A stretch of DNA of 37,178 nucleotides from Pseudomonadota bacterium (GCA_021846965.1 JAJZWA010000016.1:23659-60836); one strand, 5' to 3'. Shown: positions 25,503 through 35,025, counted from the first letter of the stretch. The notes: generated by a model not told the origin, from the letters alone. Made by a program: numbers and translations.

Positions 25503-27302
25503 ATGCCTTCTCCTTCCCCCGGCGCGGCCCAGACCGGTTCGCCCACCGACGGACTGGCCCTGCTGCGCCGGCTGTTCGGCGCCGACCCGCGCAATCGCGT
25601 GGCCGCGTTGCTCATCGTGGTGTGCGCGGCGATCGTCGCCTCCACCGAACCCGCGCTGCCGGCACTGATCAAGCATGTGCTCGACGTGGGCTTCACGCCG
25701 CGGCGGGATTTCTCGCTGTGGATGGTGCCTGCCGTGCTGCTGGGGCTGTTCACGGTGCGCGGCCTGGCCTGGCTCGCCTCGCAATTCCTCACCCAGTGGA
25801 TGACCCAGAACGTGCTGGCCCGGGTGCGCACGCTGGTGTACGCGCAGATCCTGCACGCCGAGCTCGGGGCCTTGCGCAAGGAAAGCGCCAGCAGCCTGAT
25901 CGGCGCGGCGGTGTACGAGGCGCAGCTGGCGCTGGGCATGATCTTCCCCGGCCTGCTCACCCTCACCCGCGACACGCTGACCCTGGTGGCGCTGTTCGGC
26001 TATCTGCTGTGGCTGAACTGGAGCCTGACCCTGATCACCCTGGCGATCCTGCTGCCGCTGATCCTGGCCATGCGGATCATCAGCCGCCGCGCCAAGCGCC
26101 TGAACGCGCAGATGCAACGCGCGGCCGAGACCACCTCCTACGCGCTGGAGGAGGGCATGCTGGCCGCCCCGGTGATCCGCGTGCACAACGCGCAGGATGG
26201 TTTCGCGGCGCGCTTCGACACGCTCAACCAGGGCCTGCGCCGCGTGACGGTCAAGGCCATGGTGTCGGGCTCGTCCACCACGCCGGTGTCGCAGTGGCTG
26301 TCGGCGCTGGCGGTGTCGCTGGTCATGGTGTACGCGCTGCACCAGAGCGACGTCGCCGGCTACCACAGCGTGGGCGGTTTCGTGTCCTTCATCACGTCGA
26401 TGCTGATGACCCTGTCCCCGTTGCGTCGCGTGGCCGACATCGTGCAGCCGATGATGCGCGCGCTGAGTTCCCTGGAACGCCTGCACGGCATCGTCGACGC
26501 CCCGCGCGAGGCCGACCCCGGGCGTCATGCGGTCGCGCGCTCGCGCGGCGAGCTGGACTTCGAGCACGTGGGCGTGCGCCTGCCGGGAGTGGACCGCCCG
26601 GTGCTGGACGACGTGGAGCTTCGCGTGCGTGCCGGCGAGAGCCTCGCGCTGGTGGGGCCCTCGGGGGCGGGCAAGACCACGCTGATGCGTCTGGTGCCGC
26701 GCTTGCTGGAACCCACGGAGGGCGTGCTGCGGCTCGATGGCGTCGCGTTGCGTGACTGGAGCCTGCGCAGCCTGCGCGAGCAGATCGCCCTGGTCAGCCA
26801 GGACGTGGTGCTGCTCAACGACAGCGTGGGGGTGAACGTCAGTTTCGGCGAAGCGGTGGACGAGGCCCGCGCCTGGGCGGCGCTGGAGGCCGCGGCGCTG
26901 GCGGATTTCGTGCGCGAGCTGCCGGGAGGCCTGCACGCGCCGGTCGGGCACAACGGCTCGCAGTTGTCGGGTGGGCAGCGCCAGCGCCTGTCCATCGCCC
27001 GCGCCCTGTACCGCGACGCCCCGGTGCTGATCCTGGATGAAGCCACCAGCGCGCTGGACGCCGAGAGCGAACGCCTGGTGCAGCAGGCGGTGGATCGGCT
27101 GATGGCCGGGCGCACCACCATCGTCATCGCCCACCGCCTGGCCACCATCGCGCATTGCGACCGCATCGCGGTGCTCGACCAGGGACGCCTGGTGGAACTG
27201 GGCACCCAGGCCGAGCTGCTCCAGCGCGGCGGCCTGTACGCCCAGCTGCACCGCATGCAGTTCGCCTCCGCCGGGCCCGGCGCAGCTCCCGACGGGAATT
27301 GA
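25503..27302 (+). CDS. msbA: Lipid A/LPS core flippase MsbA (ABC exporter half-transporter)
   Basis: A 599-residue homodimeric ABC exporter that flips lipid A-core across the inner membrane. The N-terminal six-helix membrane domain spans about residues 25-320. The ATPase domain has Walker A GPSGAGKTT (about 385-393), the Q-loop in LVSQDVVLLNDSV, the signature LSGGQRQRLSIARAL, Walker B LILDEATSALD and the H-loop IVIAHRL. Length and LDEATSALDAESERLVQ fit MsbA rather than importer ATPases. It is divergently transcribed from two LPS-type glycosyltransferases, which supports the LPS role. A weak GC hairpin follows the stop. Confidence 0.94.
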   Translation: MPSPSPGAAQTGSPTDGLALLRRLFGADPRNRVAALLIVVCAAIVASTEPALPALIKHVLDVGFTPRRDFSLWMVPAVLLGLFTVRGLAWLASQFLTQWMTQNVLARVRTLVYAQILHAELGALRKESASSLIGAAVYEAQLALGMIFPGLLTLTRDTLTLVALFGYLLWLNWSLTLITLAILLPLILAMRIISRRAKRLNAQMQRAAETTSYALEEGMLAAPVIRVHNAQDGFAARFDTLNQGLRRVTVKAMVSGSSTTPVSQWLSALAVSLVMVYALHQSDVAGYHSVGGFVSFITSMLMTLSPLRRVADIVQPMMRALSSLERLHGIVDAPREADPGRHAVARSRGELDFEHVGVRLPGVDRPVLDDVELRVRAGESLALVGPSGAGKTTLMRLVPRLLEPTEGVLRLDGVALRDWSLRSLREQIALVSQDVVLLNDSVGVNVSFGEAVDEARAWAALEAAALADFVRELPGGLHAPVGHNGSQLSGGQRQRLSIARALYRDAPVLILDEATSALDAESERLVQQAVDRLMAGRTTIVIAHRLATIAHCDRIAVLDQGRLVELGTQAELLQRGGLYAQLHRMQFASAGPGAAPDGN

Positions 27303-27303
27303 G

Positions 27304-27319
27304 CCCCCGAGCGTGGGGG
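27304..27319. terminator. Short GC hairpin between msbA and ybdK
   Basis: CCCCC and GGGGG pair around GAGCGT in the 26-base space between two converging genes. The stem is only five base pairs and no T-run follows, so termination is plausible but not certain. Confidence 0.4.
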
Positions 27320-27328
27320 TCGTCATGC

Positions 27329-28453
27329 TCAGGGCATCGGTGACATCCAGCGCGCGCTTTGCTGGCGCACCACCTCGGGCAGGTGGTGCTCGCGGGCGTG
27401 CAACTCGCGCAGCCATTGCGCATCGTTGCCGCGGCCGCCCACGTCGGCCAGCAGTTCGCGCAGTGCGCCGTCGGCGCTGAGCTCGATGGCATGGGGCTCC
27501 AGGCGCATGAGGGTGCGCAGGATGTCCTCGCGCAGGGTGCGGTGCTCGCGCGTGGCCGGATCCACGAAATTGCCGTCGAAGCCGAAGCGGCAGGCCTGGA
27601 ATCGGTTGAAGGTGTAGACCAGGTAGTCGTCCTCGGCCGGCTCGAAGGGGCGCTCGGTCTGGATCCAGCGTCCCAGGGTCTGGATGTAGGCGGCGATTCG
27701 CGCGGCCTTGAGGATGGTCAGCGGGGTGTCCATCACCCGCACCTCGATGGTGCCGTACTCGGGCTTGGGCCGGATGTCCCAGTAGAAATCCTTCATGCTC
27801 TGCACCACGCCGGTGGCGGTCATCTTGCCGAAGTACTTCTCGAAGTCCTGCCAGGTCAGCACGAAGGGTGCCCGCCCGGACAGCGGGAAGGCGAACACCG
27901 AATTCAGGCGCGCCGAGTGAAAACCGGTGTCCTCGCCCTGCACGAAGGGGCTGGAGGCGGTCAGCGCGATGAAGTGGGGGATGAAGCGCGAGATGCAATG
28001 CAGCGTGTACAGCGCGGTGTCGGCGTCGGGGCAGCCCAGGTGCACGTGCTGCCCGAACACGGTGAATTGCTTGCTCAGGTAGCCATACAGGTCCGACAGC
28101 TGCAGGAAGCGCGGCTTGTCGAAAATCCGCTGCTGCGCCCAGTGCTGGAAGGCGTGGGTGCCGCCGCCGGCCAGGCCCACGTCGAGCTTGCGCGCGGCTT
28201 CCACCAGGGCGTCGTGGATCTCGCCCAGCTGGGCCAGCGCATCGGCATAGCCGCTGCAGATGCCGGTGGAAAGCTCGATCATGCTCTCGGTGATCTCGGG
28301 CGTGACGGCCCCCGGCAGCTTGCGCCCCTCGAGCAGGCGCAGCAGGTCGGGTGCGCAGGGCATGAGGTCGTAGTTGTGGCGGCTGACGATCTGCAGCTCC
28401 AGCTCGACGCCGATGCTCAGCGCATCCGAATGGGTGAAGGTTCCTAGACTCAT
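27329..28453 (-). CDS. ybdK: YbdK-family carboxylate-amine ligase (GCS2-type)
   Basis: A 374-residue cytosolic ATP-grasp-like enzyme of the glutamate-cysteine ligase 2 superfamily; E. coli YbdK (372 residues) has weak gamma-glutamylcysteine ligase activity. Family markers are [12 protein letters not shown] (13-24), [53 protein letters not shown] and [14 protein letters not shown]. Its true substrate in this organism is unknown; a second role apart from glutathione synthesis is possible. It lies 21 bases downstream of the antiporter gene on the same strand, suggesting a two-gene operon. Confidence 0.92.
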   Translation of the reverse strand: MSLGTFTHSDALSIGVELELQIVSRHNYDLMPCAPDLLRLLEGRKLPGAVTPEITESMIELSTGICSGYADALAQLGEIHDALVEAARKLDVGLAGGGTHAFQHWAQQRIFDKPRFLQLSDLYGYLSKQFTVFGQHVHLGCPDADTALYTLHCISRFIPHFIALTASSPFVQGEDTGFHSARLNSVFAFPLSGRAPFVLTWQDFEKYFGKMTATGVVQSMKDFYWDIRPKPEYGTIEVRVMDTPLTILKAARIAAYIQTLGRWIQTERPFEPAEDDYLVYTFNRFQACRFGFDGNFVDPATREHRTLREDILRTLMRLEPHAIELSADGALRELLADVGGRGNDAQWLRELHAREHHLPEVVRQQSARWMSPMP

Positions 28454-28474
28454 GGGGTTCTCCGCGTCCCGGGC

Positions 28475-29689
28475 TCAGCGGGCGCCGGGCGGGGCCTTGA
28501 TGTCGCCGGCGCGGCCCAGCGCCCAGCGGGCGGCCAGGGTACCGGCCAGCAGCAGCACCGCCACCGCGGCGAAACCGGCGTCGAGCAGCAAGGGGGGCAG
28601 CACCAGCTGCGAGGCGCCGAGGTCGAGCAGCAGCACGAAGCTCACGCCGGCGGCCGGGCTCAGGCTCATGCCCAGGGCCAGCGACTGGCGCCAGCTCAGC
28701 CCCGAGGGACGGCCCAGCGCCAGCGGCGCGCCCAGCTTGGCCAGCACGCGCAGCAATGCCAGCGCGCATCCGGCGCTCAGGCCATCGACCAGCATGTGGG
28801 TGTTCAGGCTCAGGCCGATGATCAGGAACAGCAACACCACCAGCACGCCGCCGGCCGTGCCGAAATGCCGCGGCCACACGCGCGGGCGTTCGCTGTACAG
28901 GCGCAGCAGCATGCCCGCCAGCAGCGGCGTGAGCATGCTGGACCAGTGCAAGGCACGGGTCAGCGAAAGCACCAGCAGGATCAGACCCACCAGCAGCAGG
29001 GCGGCGCCTTCGTCCGCGAAATCGAAGTGCCGCTCCACCCAGTTCACGGCCCAGGCCAGCAGGGCCGCGGCCAGCACGGCGCCGCCGAGCGCGTAGGCCT
29101 GGCGCAGCAGGGGCTCCCACCAGTGGCCGGAGGCCTGCGCGCCGATCCAGCCGGTGAGCACGCCCACGCAAAGCAGCGACAGGGTGGTGCCCAGCGCGGC
29201 CAGCAGCAGCATGCGCTCGGTGACCTGGCCGCGGGCGTTGAACTCGCCGCTCAGGCGCAGCGCCACCGCGGGCGAGGCGCAGGCCAGCGCGGCCGACACG
29301 GCCAGGCCTGGCATGCCGCCGAGCCCGAAGGCGCTCAGCGCGGCCCAGCCCGCCACCAGGCTCAGCCCCCATTCGCCGATGCTGGTGAACACCAGCCAGG
29401 GGTTGGCGCGCAACCAGCGCAGGTTCACGCGGTGGCCCAGCTCGAACAACAGCATGGCCAGCGCCGCGTCGACCACCGCGCGGGCTCCGGGTTGCAGCGC
29501 CAGGGCTTCCAGGCCGCCTCCGCCGGCGGCGATCAGCAGGCCGGCGGCTGTGAAGCCGATCAGGCGCGGCCAGCGCAGCAGGCGCAGCACCGATTCCCCC
29601 ATCAGGGTGGCCAGCACCAGCGCGAGCCCGACCCATAACACCCCGTCGGCATGCAGGGACAGCGATGGCAGGGTGTGCAGGTAGGGCAT
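28475..29689 (-). CDS. CPA2-type cation:proton antiporter (Kef/NhaS3-like), lacking a regulatory domain
   Basis: A 404-residue inner-membrane protein of about 11-12 helices in the monovalent cation:proton antiporter-2 fold. The region GFTAAGLLIAAGGGG and LLFELGHRVNLRWLRANPW matches the Kef-type N-terminal half, and SAALACASPAVALRL the unwound-helix region. The usual conserved acidic pair is not obvious: the equivalent segment has ASPAVA rather than TSTDA. The C-terminus ends after the last helix, with no RCK/TrkA-N domain, so glutathione/NAD gating as in KefB/KefC is not expected. The ATG at 29689 gives a normal N-terminus. Transported ion unknown (Na+ or K+). Confidence 0.82.
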   Translation of the reverse strand: MPYLHTLPSLSLHADGVLWVGLALVLATLMGESVLRLLRWPRLIGFTAAGLLIAAGGGGLEALALQPGARAVVDAALAMLLFELGHRVNLRWLRANPWLVFTSIGEWGLSLVAGWAALSAFGLGGMPGLAVSAALACASPAVALRLSGEFNARGQVTERMLLLAALGTTLSLLCVGVLTGWIGAQASGHWWEPLLRQAYALGGAVLAAALLAWAVNWVERHFDFADEGAALLLVGLILLVLSLTRALHWSSMLTPLLAGMLLRLYSERPRVWPRHFGTAGGVLVVLLFLIIGLSLNTHMLVDGLSAGCALALLRVLAKLGAPLALGRPSGLSWRQSLALGMSLSPAAGVSFVLLLDLGASQLVLPPLLLDAGFAAVAVLLLAGTLAARWALGRAGDIKAPPGAR

Positions 29690-29962
29690 CGGTCGGTCCG
29701 GCAGGGCGCCGAGCGCGATGAACGCGAACGCGCGGCGTGACGTGGAACAAGGCCCGTGGGGCCGGCCCGGCCGGCCCCGTGCGGACGCGGGAGCGTGATC
29801 GGGCGGCCCGGGTGGCCGCCACGCGCCCGCAAGCGGTAGGAGTCTCGGATTATAAGAAACGCAACTCCTGTCACGCGCTCTCCCTGTCGCCGCGCAGGGG
29901 ATTGCGGGTGGGAACCGGAGATGTGGGCCCCCGGTCCGCCCGGCGCTTCCTACAATGCTCCG
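29690..29962. promoter_or_regulatory. Divergent antiporter-dnaE intergenic region
   Basis: A 273-base gap between two divergent genes. On the - strand a perfect TATAAT (29854 to 29849) could drive the antiporter, with a leader of about 150 bases. On the + strand TACAAT (29951-29956) lies six bases before the dnaE ATG. No convincing -35 is seen for either at ideal spacing. No small gene or RNA is recognised in the rest. Confidence 0.5.
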
Positions 29963-32900
29963 ATGTCCTACGTGCACCTGCGAATCCATACCGAATACTC
30001 CATCGTCGACGGCAGCCTGCGGGTGGACGACGCCGTCGCCGCCGCGCGCGCCGACGGCCAGGGGGCGCTGGCCATCAGCGACCTGAACAACCTGTTCGCC
30101 GGGGTGCGCTTCTACAAGGCGGCGCGCGACGCAGGAGTCAAGCCCATTCTCGGCTGCGACGTGCGCATCGCGGCGCCCGAGGGCGCCGCGCAGGACGCGC
30201 CCACGGCCCTGCTGCTGCTGGTGACCAGCCGCAAGGGCTACCTGAACCTGTGCGAACTGCTCAGCCGCGCGTGGCTGCAGGGCCAGCGCGCGGGGCAGGC
30301 GCAGATGCAATGGTCCTGGCTGGCCGACGACGGCCTGCACGAGGGGCTGATCGCGCTGTGCGGAGCGCGTCAGGGCGCCATCGGGCGCGCGCTGCTGGCC
30401 GGCGACGAGGCGCGCGCGCGCCTGCTCGCACGCCAGCACCGCGAGCTGTTCGGTGACCGCTTCTATCTCGAGGTGCAGCGCAGCGGGCATGCCGATTGCG
30501 CGCGCCACGTGGCGGCCGCGGCCCGGCTGGCAGCAGAGCTGGACATCCCGCTGGTGGCCACGCACCCCGTGCAGTTCCTGGCGCAAAGCGATTTCGAGGC
30601 GCACGAGGCGCGGGTGTGCATCGCCGAGGGCGAGACCCTGGGCAATCCGCGGCGCCAGCGCCATTTCACCCCGGAGCAGTATTTCAAGACCAGCGCGCAG
30701 ATGGCTGAGTTGTTCGCCGACCTGCCCTCGGCGCTGCGCAACAGCGTGGAGATCGCGCGCCGCTGCAACCTCACGCTGGTGCTGGGCAAGCCGCAGCTGC
30801 CGCATTTCCCCACCCCCGACGGACAGCCGCTGGCCGAGTTCTTCCGCGCCGAGTCCTACGCCGGGCTGGAGCGGCGCCTGGAGGTGCTGTACCCCGACGC
30901 GGCACGCCGCGAGCAGGAGCGCCCGCGCTACGTCGAGCGTCTGGAATTCGAGCTCGCGACCATCGCCAAGATGGGCTTCGAGGGCTACTTCCTCATCGTG
31001 GCCGACTTCATCAACTGGGCCAAGGACAACGGCTGTCCGGTGGGGCCGGGGCGGGGCTCGGGCGCCGGCTCCCTGGTGGCCTACAGCCTGCGCATCACCG
31101 ACCTGGATCCTCTGGCCTACAAGCTGCTGTTCGAGCGATTCCTGAACCCGGAGCGCGTGTCGATGCCCGACTTCGACATCGACTTCTGCCAGGAGAACCG
31201 CGACCGCGTCATCGACTACGTCAAGCAGAAATACGGCGTCGAGGCGGTGTCGCAGATCGCCACCTTCGGCACCCTGGCCGCTCGCGCCGCGCTGCGCGAC
31301 GCCGGGCGCGTGCAGGAGCTGGGCTACAACTTCTGCGACCAGCTGGCCAAGCTGATCCCCAACAAGCCGGGCCAGCACGTGACCATCGAGCAGGCCATCG
31401 GCATGGAGCCCCAGCTCAAGGAGCGCATGGAGCAGGAGGAGGAGGTGCGCCAGCTGCTGGGCCTGGCGCGCCAGCTCGAGGGCCTGCCGCGCAACATCGG
31501 CATGCACGCCGGCGGCGTGCTCATCGCCCCGGGCAAGCTCACCGATTTCTGCCCGCTGTACGCCCAGCCCGGCAGCAGCGACGCGGTCTCGCAGTACGAC
31601 AAGGACGACGTGGAGGCCATCGGGCTGGTCAAGTTCGACTTCCTGGGCCTGGCCACGCTGACCATCCTGGACCTCGCGGTGCGCAACATCCGGCGCAACC
31701 ACCCGGAGATGGCCGGGTTCCGCATGGAGGACATCCCCCTCGACGACCCGGCCAGCTACAAGCTCATGGCGCGCGGCGACACGGTGGCCGTGTTCCAGCT
31801 GGAATCACGCGGCATGCAGGGCATGCTGCGCGACGCCAAGCCCGACCGTTTCGAGGACATCATCGCGCTGGTGGCCCTGTACCGCCCCGGCCCGATGGAC
31901 CTGATCCCCAGCTACTGCCAGCGCAAGGCGGGGACCGAGGCCATCGAGTACCCGGACCCGCGCATGGCGCCGGTGCTCGAGGAGACCTACGGCATCATGG
32001 TCTACCAGGAGCAGGTGATGCAGGTGGCGCAGGTCATCGGCGGCTACTCGCTGGGCGGCGCCGACCTGCTGCGCCGCGCCATGGGCAAGAAGAAGGCCGA
32101 GGAGATGGCCAAGCACCGGGGCATCTTCGCCGAGGGGGCGGCCCGGAACGGCATCGCCCCGGAGAAGGCCAACGAGATCTTCGACTTGATGGAGAAGTTC
32201 GCCGGCTACGGCTTCAACAAGTCGCACGCCGCGGCCTACGCGCTGCTGGCGGTGCAGACGGCCTGGCTCAAGGCGCATTATCCGGCCGAGTTCATGGCGG
32301 CCAACATGAGCATCGCGCTGGACGACACCGACAAGCTCAAGGTGCTGGTGGACGACGCGCGCGCCATGGGGCTGAACATCCTGCTGCCCGACGTCAACGA
32401 GGGGCAGTGGCGCTTCGACGCGGTGGACGCGCGCACCATCCGCTATGCGCTGGGCGCGATCAAGGGCACCGGACGCGCGGCCATCGAGGCCATCGTGGAG
32501 GCCCGCGAGGCGGGCGGACCCTTCAAGTCCCTGATGGACTTCGCCGAGCGCGTCGACCGCGCGCGCATCAACCGGCGCGTGCTGGAGGCGCTGATCCGTG
32601 GCGGCGCCTTCGACAACCTGGACCCCAACCGCGCCACGCTGATGGCCGCGGTGGGCATGGCGCTGGAGCACGCCGCGCAGCGCGCCGAGCACGCCGACCA
32701 GGGAGGCCTGTTCGACATGCTGCCCGAGGGGCCGGCGTCCGCTCCCGAGCCGGTCCAGCAGCCGCCGTGGGACCTGCGTCAGCGCCTTTCCGAGGAAAAG
32801 CTGGCCATCGGCTTCGTGCTCAGCGGCCACCTGTTCGATGCGCACGCCGCCGAAGTGCGCCGCTTCGCGCCGCGCCCGCTGGCCGAGCTGACCGAGTCGC

Positions 32901-33439
32901 GCGACAGCGTGCTGGTGGCCGGCATCGTCGCCGCCGTGCGGGTGGTGCAGGGCCAGCGCGGTCGCGTGGCCATCGTCACGCTCGAGGACCGCTCGGGCGT
33001 GCTCGAGACGGTGGTCAACGAGCGCCTGCTCGACACCGTGCGCGCCTTGCTGCGCGACGACGAACTGCTGGTGTTCCAGGGCCGCGCCATGGCCGACCGC
33101 TTCAGCGGAGGCATCCGCTTCAACGTGGACGCGGTGTGGACCCTGGAGCAGGCGCGCGAGCGCCTGGGCCGGCGCATCCGCATGCGGGTCAACGGCCTGG
33201 GCGATGCCAGTTCGCTGATCGAGCTGGCGCGCAGCCATGCGCCTCAGGAGGGCGACGACGGGCTTCCGCTGGAGCTGGAACTCGAGCGCGGCGGCGCGCG
33301 CGCCACGTTGCGCGTGGACCGCCTGCGCCTGCGTCCCGGCGACGACACGCTGGCCGCGCTCGGGCAACTGGCGCTGCAGGGGCAGGTGCAGGTGGTCTAC
33401 GACGGCGGGGAGGCGCAGCAGCCGCCGTCCTGGCACTGA
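29963..33439 (+). CDS. dnaE: DNA polymerase III alpha subunit DnaE
   Basis: The replicative polymerase, 1158 residues, nearly the length of E. coli DnaE (1160). The PHP domain starts at once with YVHLRIHTEYSIVDG (3-17). The polymerase palm carries PDFDIDFCQENRDR, with Asp405 and Asp407 aligned to the E. coli catalytic pair. YRPGPMDLIPSYCQRK and YGIMVYQEQVMQVAQ are conserved finger-region blocks. NKSHAAAYALLAVQTAWLKA follows in the finger domain. The C-terminal part has helix-hairpin-helix, an OB fold (about 955-1050) and the tail. I chose ATG 29963 because it places the PHP motif at the usual distance; an in-frame opening upstream gives non-homologous residues. TACAAT just before the ATG suggests a very short or absent 5' UTR. 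Confidence 0.97.
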   Translation: MSYVHLRIHTEYSIVDGSLRVDDAVAAARADGQGALAISDLNNLFAGVRFYKAARDAGVKPILGCDVRIAAPEGAAQDAPTALLLLVTSRKGYLNLCELLSRAWLQGQRAGQAQMQWSWLADDGLHEGLIALCGARQGAIGRALLAGDEARARLLARQHRELFGDRFYLEVQRSGHADCARHVAAAARLAAELDIPLVATHPVQFLAQSDFEAHEARVCIAEGETLGNPRRQRHFTPEQYFKTSAQMAELFADLPSALRNSVEIARRCNLTLVLGKPQLPHFPTPDGQPLAEFFRAESYAGLERRLEVLYPDAARREQERPRYVERLEFELATIAKMGFEGYFLIVADFINWAKDNGCPVGPGRGSGAGSLVAYSLRITDLDPLAYKLLFERFLNPERVSMPDFDIDFCQENRDRVIDYVKQKYGVEAVSQIATFGTLAARAALRDAGRVQELGYNFCDQLAKLIPNKPGQHVTIEQAIGMEPQLKERMEQEEEVRQLLGLARQLEGLPRNIGMHAGGVLIAPGKLTDFCPLYAQPGSSDAVSQYDKDDVEAIGLVKFDFLGLATLTILDLAVRNIRRNHPEMAGFRMEDIPLDDPASYKLMARGDTVAVFQLESRGMQGMLRDAKPDRFEDIIALVALYRPGPMDLIPSYCQRKAGTEAIEYPDPRMAPVLEETYGIMVYQEQVMQVAQVIGGYSLGGADLLRRAMGKKKAEEMAKHRGIFAEGAARNGIAPEKANEIFDLMEKFAGYGFNKSHAAAYALLAVQTAWLKAHYPAEFMAANMSIALDDTDKLKVLVDDARAMGLNILLPDVNEGQWRFDAVDARTIRYALGAIKGTGRAAIEAIVEAREAGGPFKSLMDFAERVDRARINRRVLEALIRGGAFDNLDPNRATLMAAVGMALEHAAQRAEHADQGGLFDMLPEGPASAPEPVQQPPWDLRQRLSEEKLAIGFVLSGHLFDAHAAEVRRFAPRPLAELTESRDSVLVAGIVAAVRVVQGQRGRVAIVTLEDRSGVLETVVNERLLDTVRALLRDDELLVFQGRAMADRFSGGIRFNVDAVWTLEQARERLGRRIRMRVNGLGDASSLIELARSHAPQEGDDGLPLELELERGGARATLRVDRLRLRPGDDTLAALGQLALQGQVQVVYDGGEAQQPPSWH

Positions 33440-33444
33440 ATCAG

Positions 33445-33469
33445 CCGGGGGCGCGGCTCGCGCCCCCGG
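33445..33469. terminator. 11-bp perfect GC hairpin between dnaE and tolA
   Basis: CCGGGGGCGCG and CGCGCCCCCGG pair fully around the loop GCT, in the 54-base space between two converging genes. No T-run follows, but the position and strength suggest a bidirectional barrier. Confidence 0.65.
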
Positions 33470-33493
33470 GGTTCGCGGCCTCGAGGGGCCGGA

Positions 33494-34477
33494 TCAGTTG
33501 GCCTGGTCGCGCGGGCCGGCGACCACTTCCATCGGGGTCCACCAGCGGCCGTGGTCGCTGGGCAGCTTGCCCAGGCGCTTGACCGCGCGCACCACCGCGG
33601 CGTCCCAGCTGGGCACGCCGCTGGAGTGTTTCACGGAGACCCCCAGCACTTCGCCCGAATTGGGGTCCAGCATGACCGACAGCGTGACCTTGGGGTTGCC
33701 GTTGATCTGATCCACCTGGGGGTAGATCACGTTCTCGCGGATCAGCGTGGCCAGGCGCGCGGCATAGCCGCCCGAGGGGCCCGCGCTGGTCGCCGCGGTG
33801 CCGGCCGGAGAGGCACCGTTTCCAGCCTGCGACATCAGGCTCTTGAGGTAGTCCTGGCGGCTTTGCTGCTGCAGCTTGGCCAGCTGCTGCTCCTGGCGGC
33901 GCTGCGCGGCCAGGCGCTCGGCCTTTTCCTTCGCGGCCTCGAGCTTGGCGGCCTTCTCGGCGGCCTTCTCGGCGGCTTTCTGCTCGGCAAGCTTCTCGGC
34001 GGCGGCCTGCGCCTCGGCCGCCTTCTGCGCGGCCAGGCGCTGCTGCTGCAACTCTTCCTGGCGCTGCTGCTCGGCGAGCTTGGCGGCCTTTTCCCGGGCC
34101 AGTTGTTCGGCGCGCAGCTTCTTCTGCTCCTGTTCCTGCTTGCGCTTTTCACGCAGTGCGATCTCGGCCTGGTCCGGCTGCGGGGTCACCTGCGCCTTGG
34201 GCGGCGGAGGCGGGGGCGCCGGCTGGGGCTGGGGCTTGGGCTGCGGCTGGGGTTGGGGCTGGACCGGCTCCGCCGGCTTCGGCGGCGGCGGCGCGGCCAG
34301 GCGCGCGGTGGGGGCCCACAGCTCGGCCTGCACGGCCTGTGGCGTGTGGCTGTGCCAGTGCACGCCGAAAGCGATCAGCACCACCAGCAACAAGTGCATG
34401 AGCAGCGCGAGCAGCAGCGCGCGCCCGCTGCGGCGTTCGGGCGGCGGACGCAGGGCGTCTGCGGCGGGCTGGTTCAT
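33494..34477 (-). CDS. tolA: TolA, inner-membrane energy-transducing protein
   Basis: A 327-residue protein linking the TolQR motor to TolB-Pal. There is a single N-terminal membrane anchor (about residues 19-40, RALLLALLMHLLLVVLIAFG). A Pro/Gln/Lys-rich rod (about 60-100) and a long Ala/Lys/Glu/Gln helical region (about 100-215) follow. The C-terminal TonB/TolA-like domain contains YAARLATLIRENVIYPQVD and VTLSVMLDPNSGEVLGVSV. TolA is on the same strand as tolQ and tolR and starts about 70 bases after tolR. The Pro-rich coding strand is C-rich, leaving clustered G runs on the + strand near 34225-34258. Confidence 0.95.
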   Translation of the reverse strand: MNQPAADALRPPPERRSGRALLLALLMHLLLVVLIAFGVHWHSHTPQAVQAELWAPTARLAAPPPPKPAEPVQPQPQPQPKPQPQPAPPPPPPKAQVTPQPDQAEIALREKRKQEQEQKKLRAEQLAREKAAKLAEQQRQEELQQQRLAAQKAAEAQAAAEKLAEQKAAEKAAEKAAKLEAAKEKAERLAAQRRQEQQLAKLQQQSRQDYLKSLMSQAGNGASPAGTAATSAGPSGGYAARLATLIRENVIYPQVDQINGNPKVTLSVMLDPNSGEVLGVSVKHSSGVPSWDAAVVRAVKRLGKLPSDHGRWWTPMEVVAGPRDQAN

Positions 34478-34547
34478 GGGCGGAGGGGGAAGAGCTGCGG
34501 TTGCATCGGGTTCAACGCTTGCGCGCGGCGCCGCGTTGACGCGGGGC

Positions 34548-35024
34548 TCAATGCCCCCCGCCGGAGCCGGCCACGGCCAGGCCCACGCGCTGCACGCCGG
34601 CCTGCTTGAGGCGGTTGAGCAGTTTCATCACGTCGTCGTACTTGACGTTCTTGTCCGCGGCGATCATCACCGGCGTGTCGGCCAGCGTGCCGCCGGAGGC
34701 GGCGGCCAGCTGCGCCACGCTTTGCGCCAGGGACTGGGCCGTCACGTCCTGCGGCTGCAGCGAAGGGTCGCCGGGCTTGGCCTTGGGATCGATCAGGCGT
34801 GCCTGCAGGGTCTGGTCGGCGCGCAGGTCCACCTCCACCACCGTGTCCGGGGCGCGCGTGGCCGATCCCACCGTGGGCAGCTTGACCAGGCTGGGCGTGA
34901 TCAGCGGCGCCGTGACCATGAAAATGATCAGCAGCACCAGCATCACGTCGATGTAGGGCACGACGTTGATCTCGGCCAGCGCGCGCCGGCGCGAGCCGCC
35001 CGAACGCTGCTGGAGCGCGGCCAC
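34548..35024 (-). CDS. tolR: TolR, proton-motive-force motor subunit
   Basis: A 158-residue ExbD/TolR family protein. The GTG at 35024 is chosen because GGGAGG (35038 to 35033) lies eight bases before it; it starts one base after the tolQ stop. The single membrane helix begins in EINVVPYIDVMLVLLIIFMV, with Asp26 matching the proton-carrying residue (E. coli Asp23). The periplasmic domain ends with VMIAADKNVKYDDVMKLLN and VQRVGLAV, typical of TolR. It pairs with TolQ to energise TolA. Confidence 0.95.
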   Translation of the reverse strand: MAALQQRSGGSRRRALAEINVVPYIDVMLVLLIIFMVTAPLITPSLVKLPTVGSATRAPDTVVEVDLRADQTLQARLIDPKAKPGDPSLQPQDVTAQSLAQSVAQLAAASGGTLADTPVMIAADKNVKYDDVMKLLNRLKQAGVQRVGLAVAGSGGGH

Positions 35025-35025
35025 C

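Noticed and set aside
25452..29822. A ~1450-codon - strand frame through msbA, ybdK and the antiporter
   Set aside because: It merges antisense and wrong-frame sequence of three real genes and has no recognisable domains.
33945..34105. Repeat-like GGCGGCCTTCTCGGC units in tolA considered as CRISPR or a tandem array
   Set aside because: They are codon-level repeats of the Ala/Glu/Lys helical region, with no spacers or constant repeat length.
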